This document shows, piece by piece, positions 1-13,199 of a DNA stretch of 64,000 bases; positions within the stretch are counted from its first letter, which is position 1; each line of letters starts with the position of its first letter. The notes beneath the pieces were generated by a model. It did no database searches, was not told the origin of the DNA, and saw only the letters and a list, made by a program, of their open reading frames with translations. The stretch spans positions 89,521-153,520 of the forward strand of contig JAPJBO010000542.1 in the NCBI GenBank assembly GCA_030068145.1, written 5' to 3'. Made by a program: the position numbers and the translations under genes. This DNA comes from Diplonema papillatum (Eukaryota; Euglenozoa; Diplonemea; Diplonemida; Diplonemidae).

Positions 1-130
1 TGCAACGAAAGCCCCACGAAAAATACTCGAGGGACTGCCTTGTGCTCATTTCGAAGGAGGCTTTTGTTGAACGCTTACGCCCGCCACTATACCCACCTGT
101 TTCGTGTGGGCTACAGCACATTTACCTGGA
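1..130 (+). repeat. Family A repeat, internally deleted and 3'-truncated copy
   Basis: It begins with the family start AAATACTCGAGGGACTGCC at 21. It jumps from the GAAGGAGGC segment directly to TTTTGTTGAACGCTTACGC, so about 40 bases present in the copy at 5403 are missing. It stops at TTTACCTGG near 130, without the 3' hairpin and A-rich tail. Confidence 0.75.
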
Positions 131-309
131 GTTTTATGTCAGCTAAATCCGACCAAAGCCTTCGTGGGCTTCGCAATTCGACACAAACAGGAGTAATTCT
201 CGTTTTGTCCGGCGAGCGCTTTAGCGGAACTGATGTGAAAGCGAGCACGAAGAGGACGGATGCGCGATCTGTCTAACCACCTGCGAACGTAGGCGATGTC
301 CCACCTGCT

Positions 310-470
310 GCGTTGAGAACACTCCGCAAGAAGCACGTCTGGATGCCCCACCTTGCGTTGAGAACACTCCGCACACATCGGATGCCCACCCGCTGCGTTG
401 AGAATACTCCGCGAAAAGCAGAGGGATGCCCCACACGTGCTGCGTTGAGAACACTCCGCAAGAAGCACGC
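310..470. repeat. Minisatellite, about four 42-46 bp units
   Basis: TGCGTTGAGAAYACTCCGC recurs near 310, 354, 397 and 440, separated by variable 22-27 base spacers (GGATGCCCCAC). Open frames across it on both strands are by-products of the repetition. Confidence 0.8.
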
Positions 471-980
471 CGAGAGCGCTAAGTCCCCGGTGGGCCAGGA
501 GGCGTCGCAGAAAAGACGCCGGAGAAACAGCTGACGCCAAGGGGCCTCGCTCCGGCCTCCGCGGTGTTTTTCTAGTTCTAAGGCGGACAGGGGCTGGACA
601 CCCAGAGGTTGTGTCTCCTCCTTCGAGTTCCTTTCAACATCCTTTTCCCATCGACAGGTTCTGGGTTTGGCTTCCCTGGTTAGGCAGCGAGCTTCAGATC
701 GGGAACGAACCCAAAGGTTCCCGAAAACGTCAGAGGTAACACTGCGCTCGATATGCTACCTGCGGCGAACCAGCCGCCAGCCAAACTGCACGTGCCTTGA
801 TCACCAAGCAGTTTGCGAAACGTAGCAGCGCGCAGAACGCCGCGTACGCGGCCGCCTCGCCTGACGGCTCGCGTCCCAATGCTCTGCCAACCAGTGTGAA
901 ACCAGTTGGCAGGAACCCCTGTTTGGGAGAATGGGAGTCGGTCATAAAACATAGGTTAAATTGACATGAGCCTCTCAAGA
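471..980. other. No gene recognised
   Basis: Unique-looking sequence with short overlapping open frames on both strands. None resembles a known protein or has a clear codon pattern. Confidence 0.4.
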
Positions 981-1061
981 GAATTTAACTCCTTTGATCT
1001 TTTGCAACTGGCAGTCTCCTCAAGCATTTCCTACAAAGCAGGTGCTCATACAAAAATAAAA
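981..1061 (+). repeat. Family A repeat, 3' half
   Basis: It matches the last third of family A: TTAACTCCTTTGATCTTTTGCAACTGGCAG, then the inverted-repeat end CCTCAAGCATTTC, the small hairpin around AAGCAGGTGCT and an A-rich tail. The 5' two thirds are absent. Confidence 0.75.
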
Positions 1062-1527
1062 ACGACCCCCCTTTCAAGTATTGCCGGGTTTGTGCCGGGT
1101 TTAGGGTTTGGATCACACCAACTTAGAGAATTTCTTTTTCTCAATTTGGCCGACTGGCTTTACCGGCCTGGGCCGCCCCCTTACCAGCCTGAAAGCCGAG
1201 CAGACCGGCTTCCTAGAAACCAAGAAACCCTGTTTGGTTTCCTCAGCGAGAGCAGTGTGCCTTTGCCGGTTCTTTCCTTCAGACAACCCTTTGAGTATTT
1301 TGAGATTAAGAAGGAACCAGAAACGTTATGAGTGAAAGTTCGTTGTTTTAGGTTTGTTTGTTAGAGGAACGGGGGGGACTTTTACATTCAGACCAAATAT
1401 TCATTCTTTTTTTTAGAGTGGACGCTAGCTTGAACCTTCCGGTCTTGAGCTTCCCGTGTGTGTCTTTTCATGTTGTGTTGTCTTGTTTGTGTGCAGTCAG
1501 CACCCCCTCCCAGAGACCGTACTACAC
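1062..1527. other. No gene recognised
   Basis: Short open frames only. Nothing is visible that supports coding or RNA function. Confidence 0.35.
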
Positions 1528-1684
1528 GGTGGGGTCCAGCCTCAGAAGCTGGAGATAAAGATGGTACCCGGAGGGCGGGTGTTCTGCAACCAAAACGCGT
1601 GCAAATGCACACCCGAAACGCGGGTGTGACACCCGCTTTTCTTAACTCTAGCTTCAGCTCCAGCTTCTGAGGCTGGAGTTCACC
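1528..1684. mobile_element. Family C inverted-repeat element (MITE-like)
   Basis: 157 bp bounded by GGTGGGGTCCAGCCTCAGAA and, inverted, TTCTGAGGCTGGAGTTCACC. The interior carries CACACCCGAAACGCGGGTGTG, itself an inverted repeat. Other copies lie at 29556-29714, 29830-29923, 49919-50065 and 50354-50524. It has no coding capacity, so movement would depend on a transposase elsewhere. No clear target duplication was seen. Confidence 0.75.
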
Positions 1685-3110
1685 ATGAACTTGCGGGTTT
1701 GACTGAAGCCCCTTGGAGACTACCCCTACCTCTGACCCTACCCTGTGGACTAACTTTCACCGTACGGGTAGTCATGATGGTCAAGGTCCATCCTTTCCAA
1801 TCGCACGACCAGAAGCAGCAACAGAGAAGTCGTTTGTTTTCACACGCACGTTGTCCGCACCAGGCGCAACCGGAATATTTGATCGTCGGGCGCTAAACCA
1901 AGCTCACACAGCGATTTCGTCATTGCGAGGCATACGTCGACCAGCCGGAGCGTGGTAGGAATGGCGGACGGATTTGGCGGTGATTTCGGCTGTTGTGCGC
2001 TGTGGAAAGAGCGAAGCGGACTAAGGGAAACCAGAGGGCCGTTTCCTGCACGTAAGCTTGTTCAGTGACAGCTTTAGAGGCAAGCCATAGCACCTCGTGC
2101 TGTCAACACGGAAACCATCTTCACGCCGAGACAAGCGCATCGCTGTCAATGCAAACATTGCGAAAGAGGGAATGTAGCTGCGACCCCGGCACACACAAAA
2201 CACAGGAAGACCTGAGTTTCACGCGCGGGGGACCCACAGTCCCCAGCTCCCCGCCTCAGGCTATTCAGGCTCGACACGGCTAAAAAGAGGTAGTACTTGC
2301 CGCAAACGATTTCGGCTCATGCATTGAAAGAAGAATGTGCAAAATTGGTCGTCTCACTGAAGACTCCTCAGCCGTGTGTAAGGTCGCCAGAGCGCGCTCT
2401 GAGGGACTATCCCTTCGACCCACAAATGTGCTTGGGCGAGCACATTCACGCTGACGGGGATGCGTGGGTGTGCGTGTGCGCCGAAGGCGCTCAAGCAAGT
2501 TTGCTGGGTATATGTATTGTAATCCTTTTCTTGCATGGCGAAAACACGCGTCAGGGCTTACGCTCCGTTTTCGGTCTCAGAGAAAATACGTGTTAAGGTT
2601 CGAGGGGGAAAAAAAACCTTTCCCCTTATGTGCGACGGCAAAGAAAATAGCGTCGCTACAGGACTTGGCGACACCTGGCTGTGCTACTGCAAGTTTCACT
2701 GGAATACAGAAAAGGGGGAAAAACAAGGGTCTAACGACGATGGGGTAGCCTCCCGAGATAGACACCATGTGTGAGAGAATAGGCTATCCCAGGAGGTCAC
2801 GGGGACGGTGGGTGGGAACCCCAAATCTCCCGGACCTCGCCACTAAAGCGGCGGAAACAAAGCTAGTGATAACCCTCGCGCGAGGGTAACAGGGGCCGCA
2901 CGGCCTCGAATACAAACAGCAGGGAGGGAGGGAGGAAAAGATTTTCCCCGCCAGCCAGCCCAAAGGAACCCGAAGTTCGTTCGTAATGCCTTGTGGAATT
3001 CCCTCGATGAATCGCAAGTAGCGGTGTCCACGCGGTGTCCAACACGACGGGTTCTCCGAAGGCGTGCGGCCTTGACCACTAGTGGGCCTAGACTCCCCAT
3101 GTGGACCAAT
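1685..3110. other. No gene recognised; fragments of family F
   Basis: A stretch of family F related sequence (TTACGCTCCGTTTTCGGTCTCAGAGAA) lies at 2560-2600 and matches 12695-12722. The rest shows only short, overlapping frames. Confidence 0.4.
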
Positions 3111-3225
3111 AAATCAAAATCCACATGTGGTACCTGTGGATCCACACGTGGGGGAACAAAATCCAGAAATAATTAACGTGTGGAAATCCACACGTTCCAC
3201 ACGTGGAGCGTAAGCCCTGAGCACG
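3111..3225. repeat. Dispersed repeat rich in CCACATGTGG / CCACACGTGG palindromes
   Basis: Near-identical to 12963-13070. Both have AAATCCACATGTGGTACC, then GGATCCACACGTGG, then ATTAACGTGTGGAAATCC and GCGTAAGCCCTG. The repeated CACGTG-type palindromes are notable, but there is no further evidence of function. Confidence 0.7.
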
Positions 3226-3257
3226 CCCGTGGCTCCGTTTTCCGCCATCTCTCAGCT

Positions 3258-4397
3258 GTTATTTTATTTATCGGAGAAAACCATAAGGGAAGCACTTAAG
3301 TCGGGAAAATATTTATCGGAAACTGTTTCCGATAAATATTTTTTTTGTTTCCGATAAATATTTTTTTTGTTTCCGTGGGTGTTTCCACCAACACCTGGCA
3401 AGACTCCTGCCAAGACTCTTGGCAAGAGAGTACCCTGACTTGGGCCTGAGGTTGACTTTTTCTGGGGTGGTTGCTCAGAATCAGAGTTTCCAACAGCATG
3501 GCGACCGCAGTCCGACGAACTTACTGCTTTCTCTTTTTGACAGAGAGCGCTGGCGGCAGACGGGCACCACTGATAAATCTGGGGATAACAATATGTCCCA
3601 TCCGATGGGCCATCGCCCCCATGCCGGGCCACGGTCACGATTGGCAGTGTCTCCGGCTGGCTCCGAAGCTCAACTCCGGAGCTGGCTCAGCAGCTCCGGA
3701 GCCACCGCCACACTGCGATTGCCGGCCCATTGCCATGTTTGTGCTTCATGATCCCCGCACACAGCCAGCTCCAAGACTTTGGCACGAGCAACGGCATCAG
3801 CGACATCACCATGATCATGCTCAAAACCTTTAGAAGACCCGGGTTCGGAATGCACACCAAAACCTCGTTTTAAGATTTCTTCTCCGCTTTGGAGGTCCAA
3901 CATGACTTTTCCAAAAAAAGCCGAAACGAAAACGGCCGCCTCACTGACTGGCTCACACTCAACGGCAGTGCGAAAGTGTCAGCCGTACAGCAACATTACA
4001 ATTCAATTGTATTATACGGTTGAGATGCGCCGATTCCCCGAAAAAAAAGTTCAATTGTATTATACGGTTCAATTGTATTATACGGTTCAATAGTAATTAG
4101 CCCCCCCCAGGAACCCGTATCAAAAATATTTATCGGAAACAAAAAAATATTTATCGGAAACAAAAAATATTTATCGGAAACAAAAAATATTTATCGGAAG
4201 CAGAAGAATATTTATCGGAAACAAAAAATATTTATCGGAAACAAAAGAAATATTTATCGGAAACAAAAAAAAAATATTTATCGGAAACAAAAAATATTTA
4301 TCGGAAACAAATACATATTTATCGGAAACGTTCCGATAAATATTTTCCCCACTTAAGTGCTTCCGATATGGTTTTGTCTCTTTATTTATTTTATTTT
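3258..4397. mobile_element. Foldback-type element with ~60-bp terminal inverted repeats
   Basis: The left end (TTATTTATCGGAGAAAACCA, then GGAAGCACTTAAGT, then GGAAAATATTTATCGGAA) is the inverse of the right end at 4329-4397. Next to the right end lie about nine head-to-tail copies of an ~20-base unit built on ATATTTATCGGAAACAAAAA (4128-4330); two or three copies in opposite orientation lie inside the left end. The central 0.7 kb has no convincing gene. This is the structure of a non-autonomous foldback or MITE-like DNA element. Confidence 0.7.
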
Positions 4398-5402
4398 ATT
4401 TTTGCACGAGGAGGACCACCAAAGGGCAACTGGTGGAAACCGCGTTTGTCCGTGTTTTGCCAACCTCGCTAGGCGAGTAAGTATCTCAAGCTCAGATACA
4501 GAGGGATCGTCAGTAAGCCGTGAGCACATCCACACAAAATGCACTCGTGAGATTCCACGGGTGATCACTTGTTCACGGCAAAGCAACTGATTGCACGTTG
4601 CGGACGGATACTAGCCACACGTGCTTTGGCCGAGGCAGAGCACTCTAGTTACCACCCTCTAAGGTTGTAGCAACAATAGGCACGGTGTTTGTTTCTACGC
4701 GCCTGGGCATGGACCAGCCTGGTACGTGTTCGCTCGGCGAATCTCCTCCAAACACGCCGCCAGCGTTCTGTTGTGAGGACACAATTCATTGGTTATTAGT
4801 ATTACAAAAATGATTTGCCGCTGCTCACTTCAACGAAAGCCACTCGGAGACGTTGAAGCCAGGGGTTTAAGCTTACTTTTGCTTTCAGAAGGCGTGGGTC
4901 TGTCAGCTCACCCGCCACGCTCGCACACCGTGTTGACCCACAGCGTCCGTGTCTGTTCAATGGGTTGCCCGCCGTAGCAAGGCTGTTTCTGCGCTCTCTC
5001 TCCTATATGGATAACGAAAAGGGAACCGAGTCGCAGGAAGCCTCACCAGAAAGCAAGAAATAGTTGAGCCGCAGCTTTTTGACAGAACAGAACAGATAAA
5101 ACGAACTCAAAAAAAAAAAGGAAAAGAGCAGGTGGTTATCTTCGTCGCGTTTTCTCACGAAAGGGGGGGGACCAAGGGTACCTGGTAAATCGAGAGTCCA
5201 GGGCCCGGACCGGATTAGCGCTAGGGTACAGGTGCGCCAACACAATGCAGTTACCATAGGGCTGAGCGGGCCAAGGCTCTGTGGTGAAACGGTCAAAAAT
5301 GTCCTGGGAAGACCTGCGGGACAAAGAAATTCCGAAGTGCGGAGTATTAGGGATTCCGCCCCCAAAATAGCTATTTGTTCCCCCTACTGCGCACTTCTTC
5401 GA
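4398..5402. other. No gene recognised
   Basis: An AT-rich border next to the foldback element, then mixed sequence with short frames on both strands. No homology was recognised. Confidence 0.35.
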
Positions 5403-5627
5403 GAAATACTCGAGGGGCTGCCTTGTGCTTACTTCGAAGGAGGCTAGAGGGGGAGAAAACAATACAACTACAAAGTGGGTCTTTTTTGTTGAACGCTTAC
5501 GCCCGCCACTAAACCCAGATTCACCTGTGTTTCGTGTGGGCTACAGCACATTTACCTCCTTTGATCTTTTGCAGCTGGCAGCCTCCTCAAGTATTTCCTG
5601 CAAAACAGGTGCTTATACAAAAGAAAA
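5403..5627 (+). repeat. Family A repeat, full-length reference copy
   Basis: Segments in order: AAATACTCGAGGGGCTGCC, TTCGAAGGAGGCTAGAGGG, ACAATACAACTACAAAGTGG, TTGTTGAACGCTTACGCCC, GTGTTTCGTGTGGGCTACAG, CCTTTGATCTTTTGCAGCTG, then GGCAGCCTCCTCAAGTATTTC, which is the inverse of the start. A small hairpin and an A-rich tail follow. It has no ORF of its own. The A-tail suggests RNA-mediated spread (SINE-like), while the inverted ends suggest a DNA element or a folded RNA. Confidence 0.8.
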
Positions 5628-7004
5628 AGTGCTCGAGTGGCAATTTGGAAAACCCGAGTGCAAGAAAACAACGTCTTCCAGGTAAGAAAATAGCTTTACT
5701 GCCAGGGGCAACTTACTTTTAATTGAGTTACACGGCCAGCCAGGCCCGTCGATGCTGTGTCGACAACATTTGGAATGCTTCTGCTGTGTGCACACATTAT
5801 CACAGTCGGTAGGTTTGACTCATAGCTTTGGTAAACCTGCTTACCAGGTTGGTGTTGCAGAGGTGCTTTCCAATTCCAAGTAGTAAGCTCGTGGACTTAG
5901 CCTGTTTTCTTCTCCGTTTGTCAACCTTATCACTCCGTCTTCGCATTTTGTCCCAGGTTTGCGGGTCCGGCAGGTTTTGCAGGCGGGAGCATAGTCTGGC
6001 AAAAAAATGCTCTCGTAGAGGTAGATTCTTCGCGGATTGCCCCCTTTTTCTCTTTTTGATGACAGGCTAATTACCACTGGACACCAATTCTGCTTGGAGT
6101 GCAAGAAAAGGAAGCTTGGGGTAGAGAAAAGTAGCTCACGGTGAAACGTAAATTGCGCGGCAGTAAAAGTTTCCTTTTTCAACACCCACTGAAACCACCT
6201 CGTGACTGAGCCGTGGTATACCCAGCAGCCTGCTGGCCTGAAAAAGTTCAGGTTTCGTAGCTGTGTCGAAAAAGAAAACACTCCGAGGACGTTTTTGGAC
6301 GCTTTTGAATCCGTTAAGCGCAAGGACAGAGTGGGGCCCTGGAATGGGAATTGTTAAACGACCCGTGTATAGTGCAAGTGCATTTCCTTTGGTAATCCTA
6401 CAGGGGCCAAAAATCCGGGAGCTACAGGTACCCTTGCCCAGCAGGGGCAATAGGTGGAAACTGACTTTCAGCCGGGGGGGTGCCAACAAACCTGTTTCCC
6501 CCCTGAACTTCGCCAACATCTCGTATGCTTCCCCCGCACCCCCGGGGGCCCGAACCTTGTTTCGTAGAGCAAAAAGATAAACGCACCGCCGGTAGAAAGC
6601 AGAATCCCTGAACGGCGGTCAACTAGCCCGCCGTGGGGTGGTCGATTCCCTCAGGCAGGGCTTCTACCGGCGGAAGCTGCTTGGGTTCTCGGTTGGATTA
6701 CCGACGATCTTGGGTGCAGTCGGTTTGTCTTTCGGCATTCATTCGTTCACTTTTTTTCCCAACGATAGCTTAATAGCTTCTTTTTCTTTTTCCTTTTCTT
6801 TTTCTGAGGGGGGTCTAACTACCACTTCACCACTTCAAAGATGCTGGCTAACATTCAACTTTATGCCTGCCCACAATTGACTTGGTTTCGTAGTGGTAGC
6901 GGAAGAGGTGCTCACACAGCTTTACTTTTTCCTTTCATGCGGGCGAACTTGGGGCAGCAGCTGGAAATGGGCGGGAAGCGCGTATCCAGCGTAAACACCA
7001 GCTC
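5628..7004. other. No gene recognised
   Basis: Several overlapping frames of 80-160 codons exist on both strands, but none shows a domain or motif. The polypyrimidine run TTCTTTTTCTTTTTCC at 6779-6803 is the only conspicuous local feature. Confidence 0.35.
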
Positions 7005-7215
7005 GACCCTCTTCCGGAGAAGCCACACGGGCAGTCTCTGGGACAGGGCGCGCGGCCCTCTTCCGGAGGAGTCACGGAGACAGCCTCTGGGACAGGGCAC
7101 AAGGCCCTCTACCGGAGAATTCACATGGACAGTCTCTGGACAGGGCGCAAGACCCTTTTCCGGAAAAGTCACATGCGGCCCTCTTCCGGAGGAGTCACGG
7201 AGACAGCCTCTGGGT
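7005..7215. repeat. Minisatellite, about four ~52-bp units
   Basis: Variants of AGTCTCTGGGACAGGGC and GGCCCTCTTCCGGAGRAGTC alternate four times with small length changes. It explains the long open frame across 6841-7482. Confidence 0.75.
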
Positions 7216-7518
7216 GGCTGTGTTCAACAGGGGCCGGGCTATGTAAGTACCGCCCCAGCTTTATTATCAAACCGAGCTCGTTTTGTTCAAGCAGGGGACG
7301 CCCCAGCTTTCGTCGAACGCTGTGCCTACTACGCTTACCTTCAGGACGCAACTGAAAACGCCACGGGATGCGGTGACCAGTTTTTCATTTCTTCCATCAT
7401 TTCATGTTCAGGTAACAAATACTCTCCTCCTCGCCCGTCTCGCTGCTCAATACTCGCTGCTCTCGTCCTTGCTGCTGCGTGATGCCAGATTGAGAGACGG
7501 CACTAACCGTCGACAGTA

Positions 7519-7627
7519 TGAGAACAAACTGACTGGAATCGAGGGGTTTTCGTTGACCGCACACCCTGGACTATGAGAACAAGCTGACTGGAATCCAGGG
7601 GTTTCCGTTGACCGCACACCCTGGACC
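7519..7627. repeat. Tandem duplication of a 55-bp family F segment
   Basis: Two adjacent copies of a unit containing ATGAGAACAARCTGACTGGA and TTTTCGTTGACCGCACACC. The second half matches family F at 12780-12960 and 52785-53015. Confidence 0.75.
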
Positions 7628-8297
7628 ACACTGGTATCAGATGAAAACTGGTCATGATCAGAGGGTCCTACTCGGGCGGTTCGGTCCTCTCACGACCACC
7701 TGTGCGACAGAAAGGTGAACTTCAATCTCTCACGGACTGTGGCATACATACTTTTCTGGACGGAAACTCATGTTCTCCGGGAGGGGAATGTCCACAAGCA
7801 CACAACGTGATTCACATCGTGCTTTGTTTTCCGCCGAACAGACAAGCTATTGCGAAAGTGTTTGTATAGACTCCTCTTTTTGTATGACCATTTGCGCATC
7901 ATTAAAGGTGTGTGGTTGGCCAGCACGAGATTCACTGCACAGGCACGAGGATAGACCGTCGTAGTCAAATACGCCAGCACTTTTTGGTACCTGGAGAAGG
8001 AAACGAGGAAGATTCGTTTTTTTTTTTTTTTCCTGTTGACAACTTGTGTCAGACTAGCCCACCCGGGGGTGGTTGATTCCTTCAGGCAGAGTCTCCCCGT
8101 CCTGAGCTTTGTTTGGGTCCAAGATGATGGGCGCCCTTCGGCTATTTATTTCTTTTTCCCTCTTTCGCATACTTTTCATTTTATTGGGTTGCGTCTTCCC
8201 TCACTCTTAGCGTCTTAAAAGGTCCTTTTGATGCCGAAACCAAATGGAAATTATATAAAGGAAAAGAAAAATCCCTCCCTCCGCCTGTCCCTCCCTC

Positions 8298-8443
8298 TCA
8301 TCGCAGGTAATTCAAGATGGCAGCGGTCCAGCGGTTGGTTAGCGGATCGTCGTATGTCGATTTAACACGCTCAGCAACGAACTTCAGCGCCGGCGGCCTT
8401 CGTAGAGCGAAATCCTCCATCACGTCTTTTACGCTGGGCAGTC
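8298..8443 (-). CDS. Terminal exon of an unrecognised gene
   Basis: On the minus strand 48 clean codons run to a TGA at 8300-8298 and read as ordinary protein. Residues include LPSVKDVMEDFALRRPPALK and later the end WTAAILNYLR. The pattern M-x-DFA-x-R, five residues, K-x-V-x-ER, then a late Trp matches the last exon at 13539-13830 (IMDDFAARNATVMKSVCER). I infer two paralogues. An AG just upstream (8445-8444) could be the splice acceptor, but a poly-A run follows it instead of a pyrimidine tract, so the 5' boundary is uncertain. No upstream exon could be identified. Function unknown. Confidence 0.45.
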
Positions 8444-8619
8444 CTTGCGGGTAGGCCTCCTTTTTTTTTTTTTTTTTTTTCAGGGCGCAGGTTTCTTTGT
8501 TGTTGAGGAGAAATACGCAGTTTCGTTCAGTTCTTTACAGTGTTCGTTAAAAAAGACAACGGGCATTATCGGCGCGCTTTCGTGACGCTTTGTTCGTTCT
8601 TCTTTGTTGAGCTGCTTTT

Positions 8620-8870
8620 TAGAGTGTGAGTTCACTTAGAGATCCGGGGTTTTATAGTCTCCGGGTGACCATTGCCGTAAAGGTTCCTTCAAGGTATCGT
8701 ATGCTAGTGTATCTGCGGTAGTGGCAGTACGTGTGCGTGTGCTATGGTCTGCTTATGCGGTCTGACGTATAACGTTGATCTCTTCTCTCTTTTTTCGTCA
8801 GGAGGCTTTTAGAGTTATAGTTCGCATGATAATCCGGGATTTCAAAGTCTGTGTGACAATCAGTCGGTAA
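8620..8870 (+). repeat. Family D repeat, two copies
   Basis: Copies start near 8625 (GAGTTCACTTAGAGATCCGG) and 8808 (GAGTTATAGTTCGCATGATAATCCGGG). Each is followed by TCTCCGGGTGACCATTGCC or a variant. Further copies lie near 21674, 27863, 27975, 33668, 42120, 56608, 57415, 58060 and 58385. Confidence 0.6.
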
Positions 8871-9350
8871 TTATTAATCTTCTAAGACTACGTCTCATAC
8901 ACGACAAAGAATTTGGGGCTCTTTTCTGCTTAGCTCAATCTTCTGTTCTGGTCAGTGTGGGGCCGGTCAATCGGCGCGCTGTTGAGCCTTCGTGTTTGAA
9001 CCCGAGAAAGCAATACAAGAAGCTCCAGCCTGCACATTGGAAACAACGTTCATTTCTTTCTGAAAGGGGAAGCAGTTTCAGAGTAGTTGACCACGAACTT
9101 AGCTGATGTTGAAAATGCTCAACATTTCTTGTACAATGTGCCGGCTTCTCAAGCTTGAAACAGTCTAAAAAGAAAAGGAAGCACTCTAGCTCTCACTCTG
9201 TTGGTTTTTTGAAAGCTTTCGTATTTTACTCCTCAAGGGGGTCGTGCAACGCGACAGTATTTTTTCTGGGTGGCCCAAAAAAAGAAGAAATAAACAACGA
9301 AGACCGACCGCTCAACACAAGAAACAGTCGAAATGGTTCTTTTTTCTCTC

Positions 9351-10895
<1,545 letters not shown>

Positions 10896-11110
10896 AAAAT
10901 ACTCGAGGGACTGCCTTGTGCTCATTTCGACGGAGGCTGGGAGGGGAGAAAACAATACAACTACAAAGTGGGTCCTTTTTGTTGAACGCCCGCCACTAAA
11001 CCCAGATTTTCCTGTGTTTCGTGTGGGCTACAGCACATTTACCTCCTTTGATCTTTCGCAACTGGCACCTCAAGCATTTCCTACAAAGCAGGTGCGTATG
11101 CAACAACAAA
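10896..11110 (+). repeat. Family A repeat, near full length
   Basis: It has all segments from AAATACTCGAGGGACTGCC to AGCATTTCCTACAAAGCAGG and an A-rich tail (CAACAACAAAAG). The central GAACGC/CCCGCC segment is shortened. Confidence 0.8.
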
Positions 11111-11499
11111 AGCGTGTTCTGTCCTTGGTAGCGATACGGGGCAGCAGCACCTATCTACCTGACGTCACAAGGCCAGGCAATCTCGAGTTAAGCGCACCAG
11201 AGCCTCACGAGTCACCCTTGACGGACGGGCTTTAGAATCTCGTTTCTTCTAAGTACTCTTCTTTTGCATTTGTTTCGAATGCATTGCGCAGAATCTCCCG
11301 GTGTGACAATGGCCTCACGACTTCTGTTCAGGGACTCCGCAGGCCCACCCTTAACAGGCCGGGGTTTTTGGAGTCTCCTTGTCTCTTTTGTTCGGGCTGT
11401 AACAAATATGGTCTCTGAGGAGGCAGTTTCCTGCATCTCCTGGTTATCGCAAAATTAAGTGCGCTTGGCTAAGGCCGGCGCGTGGCGAGACTGGAGGCA

Positions 11500-12085
11500 G
11501 CAGTTAAAGTTCGGGGAACAGTAAAGTTCGGGCGAAGCTAAGTTCGGGCAATGCTGGTGAAGCTAAGTTCGAGTGATGCTAAGTTCGGGCGTTGCTAAGC
11601 GCTCAGGCTGCGCTGGTACTAAAAAACAGTTCGGGCACGAAGCGAAGTTCGGCCAGGGTGGTAAAGTCCGGGTGAAGCCAAGGTCGGTGCTCGTGCCCGG
11701 GGGGGGACACCCCCCCCGGACCCCCCCCGACCCACCGAGTGCGGGAAAAGTTTGGCGCTGGTACCCGGGTGGGCGCCCCCCCCGCCGCCCCCCGGCGAAG
11801 CAAAAGTTCGGGCGCAGCTAAGTTCTGGTGAAGCTCAGTTCAGACGATAATAAGTTCGAGTGATGCTAAGTTCGGGCGGAGCTAAGTTCTGGTGAAGCAA
11901 AGTTCGGGCGCAGCTGAGTTCGGGCGAAGCAACGCTCGGGCGAAGCTAAGTTCTGGCGAAGCAAAGTTCGGGCGCTGCAAAGTTCGGGCGATGCTAAATT
12001 CTGGTACGGGGGCAGCTGAGTTCGGACGAAGCAAAAATCGCGCGAAGCTGAGTTCTGGTGAAGCAAAGTTCGGTTCTCGTAGCAA
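11500..12085. repeat. Irregular array of AAGTTCGGGCGAAGC-type units
   Basis: AAGTTCKGGYGAWGC variants of 16-18 bases recur at least 25 times. They are interrupted at 11690-11810 by a C/G-run hairpin (CCGGGGGGGGAC against CCCCCCCCGG). It ends near 12085. Confidence 0.75.
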
Positions 12086-12199
12086 GTTTGGCCTGTGATG
12101 GCAAGCTCAAATACCGCGAGATACTGAGAAACTCCGGCAAAAACGCAATTTTCGGGCACATTTGACCCCGAAACGCAACAAACCTCGAAAACATTCTTC

Positions 12200-12480
12200 G
12201 ACCGGAAAAATGTCAAGGGCGGGAAGGCCTACTGGCCTGAAAGCCGTCACCCGCTCACTCTGCCACGCCCCTGCCTACTGGCAGGCGGGAGAAAGTTATA
12301 TCCGCAATATTATCCAGTCCAAAAACAATACGGTTTCATAATTGTTGCAAGAAAAGCCGGGTTGGCTCGAATAGAGGCTATTCACATTGCATGTTCATAG
12401 GACCTCCAGTCTCGAAAGATTCTTGAACTTCGGCACGTGCGGCACAACTGAAGTTCGCATTCTCTGAACGGTTTCGGGTT
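12200..12480. repeat. Dispersed repeat shared with 14640-14990
   Basis: Both places have CGACCGGAAAARTGTC, then a GGCCTGAAAGCC-like inverted segment, GTTCACTCTGCCA or GCTCACTCTGCCA, and later GGGTTGGCTCGA with ATAGAGCTATT or ATAGAGGCTATT. The 14.7-kb copy has tRNA-like features. Confidence 0.55.
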
Positions 12481-12699
12481 TTAAGACGCCGGTACTTGTT
12501 CTTACTTTGGCTTTGCGGGCTTGTGGCGACGGACGCCTTCCACCACTTTTCTTTCCTGAGACCTTGCTTCTTTTTTTGCTCCCCCGACGACAGTGATTAT
12601 TCTAATCTTCAAGAGTCTTGAAAACCTTGAAGATTTTGTCTTCTATGGCCGCTGGTAACATGGGGGGAGGCTTTCACGTGGCGATACAGCCAGGGTTTA

Positions 12700-12960
12700 C
12701 GCTCCGTTTTCGGTCTCAGAGAAGATACGTGTGGTCACATGTGGGCGCCGGAAATGTTCCCGTCAGTACAGATGTACTACTAAAACCGTACACCGCGAGA
12801 GTAGGAAGGAGAAAGTAGTAAGGGAAACTAAAGTTTTCGTTGACCGCACTACCCTGAGCCCAAATCCTGGACGTGGTTTCAGGTGGCAAATTTGGCAAAT
12901 GATCATGATCAGAAGGTCCTACTTGTTAGTTTCCTCACACATTGCATGTGGCTAAAAAAC
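12700..12960 (+). repeat. Family F repeat
   Basis: Contains AACCGTACACCGCGAGAGTAG, TTTTCGTTGACCGCACTACC, CCCAAATCCTGGACGTGG, TGATCATGATCAGAAGGTCC and CACATTGCATGTGGCTAAAA. It matches 52785-53015 closely and 10171-10330 loosely. Confidence 0.7.
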
Positions 12961-13199
12961 TATATCAAAATCCACATGTGGTACCTGTGGATCCACACGT
13001 GGGGGGGGAAAAATCCAAAAGAAATTAACGTGTGGAAATCCACACGTTCCGTGGAGCGTAAGCCCTGGATACAGCGCATTCGCTCTGTGCGGCTCTGCGC
13101 AAGCGGCTACATCCTAGCACCTTCCGCGTTCATTGGCCACAAGTTCTTTTTTGTGTGAGGATGCTTGACCGCTGCACTGTGGTTGTTGGTGCGCTGAGA

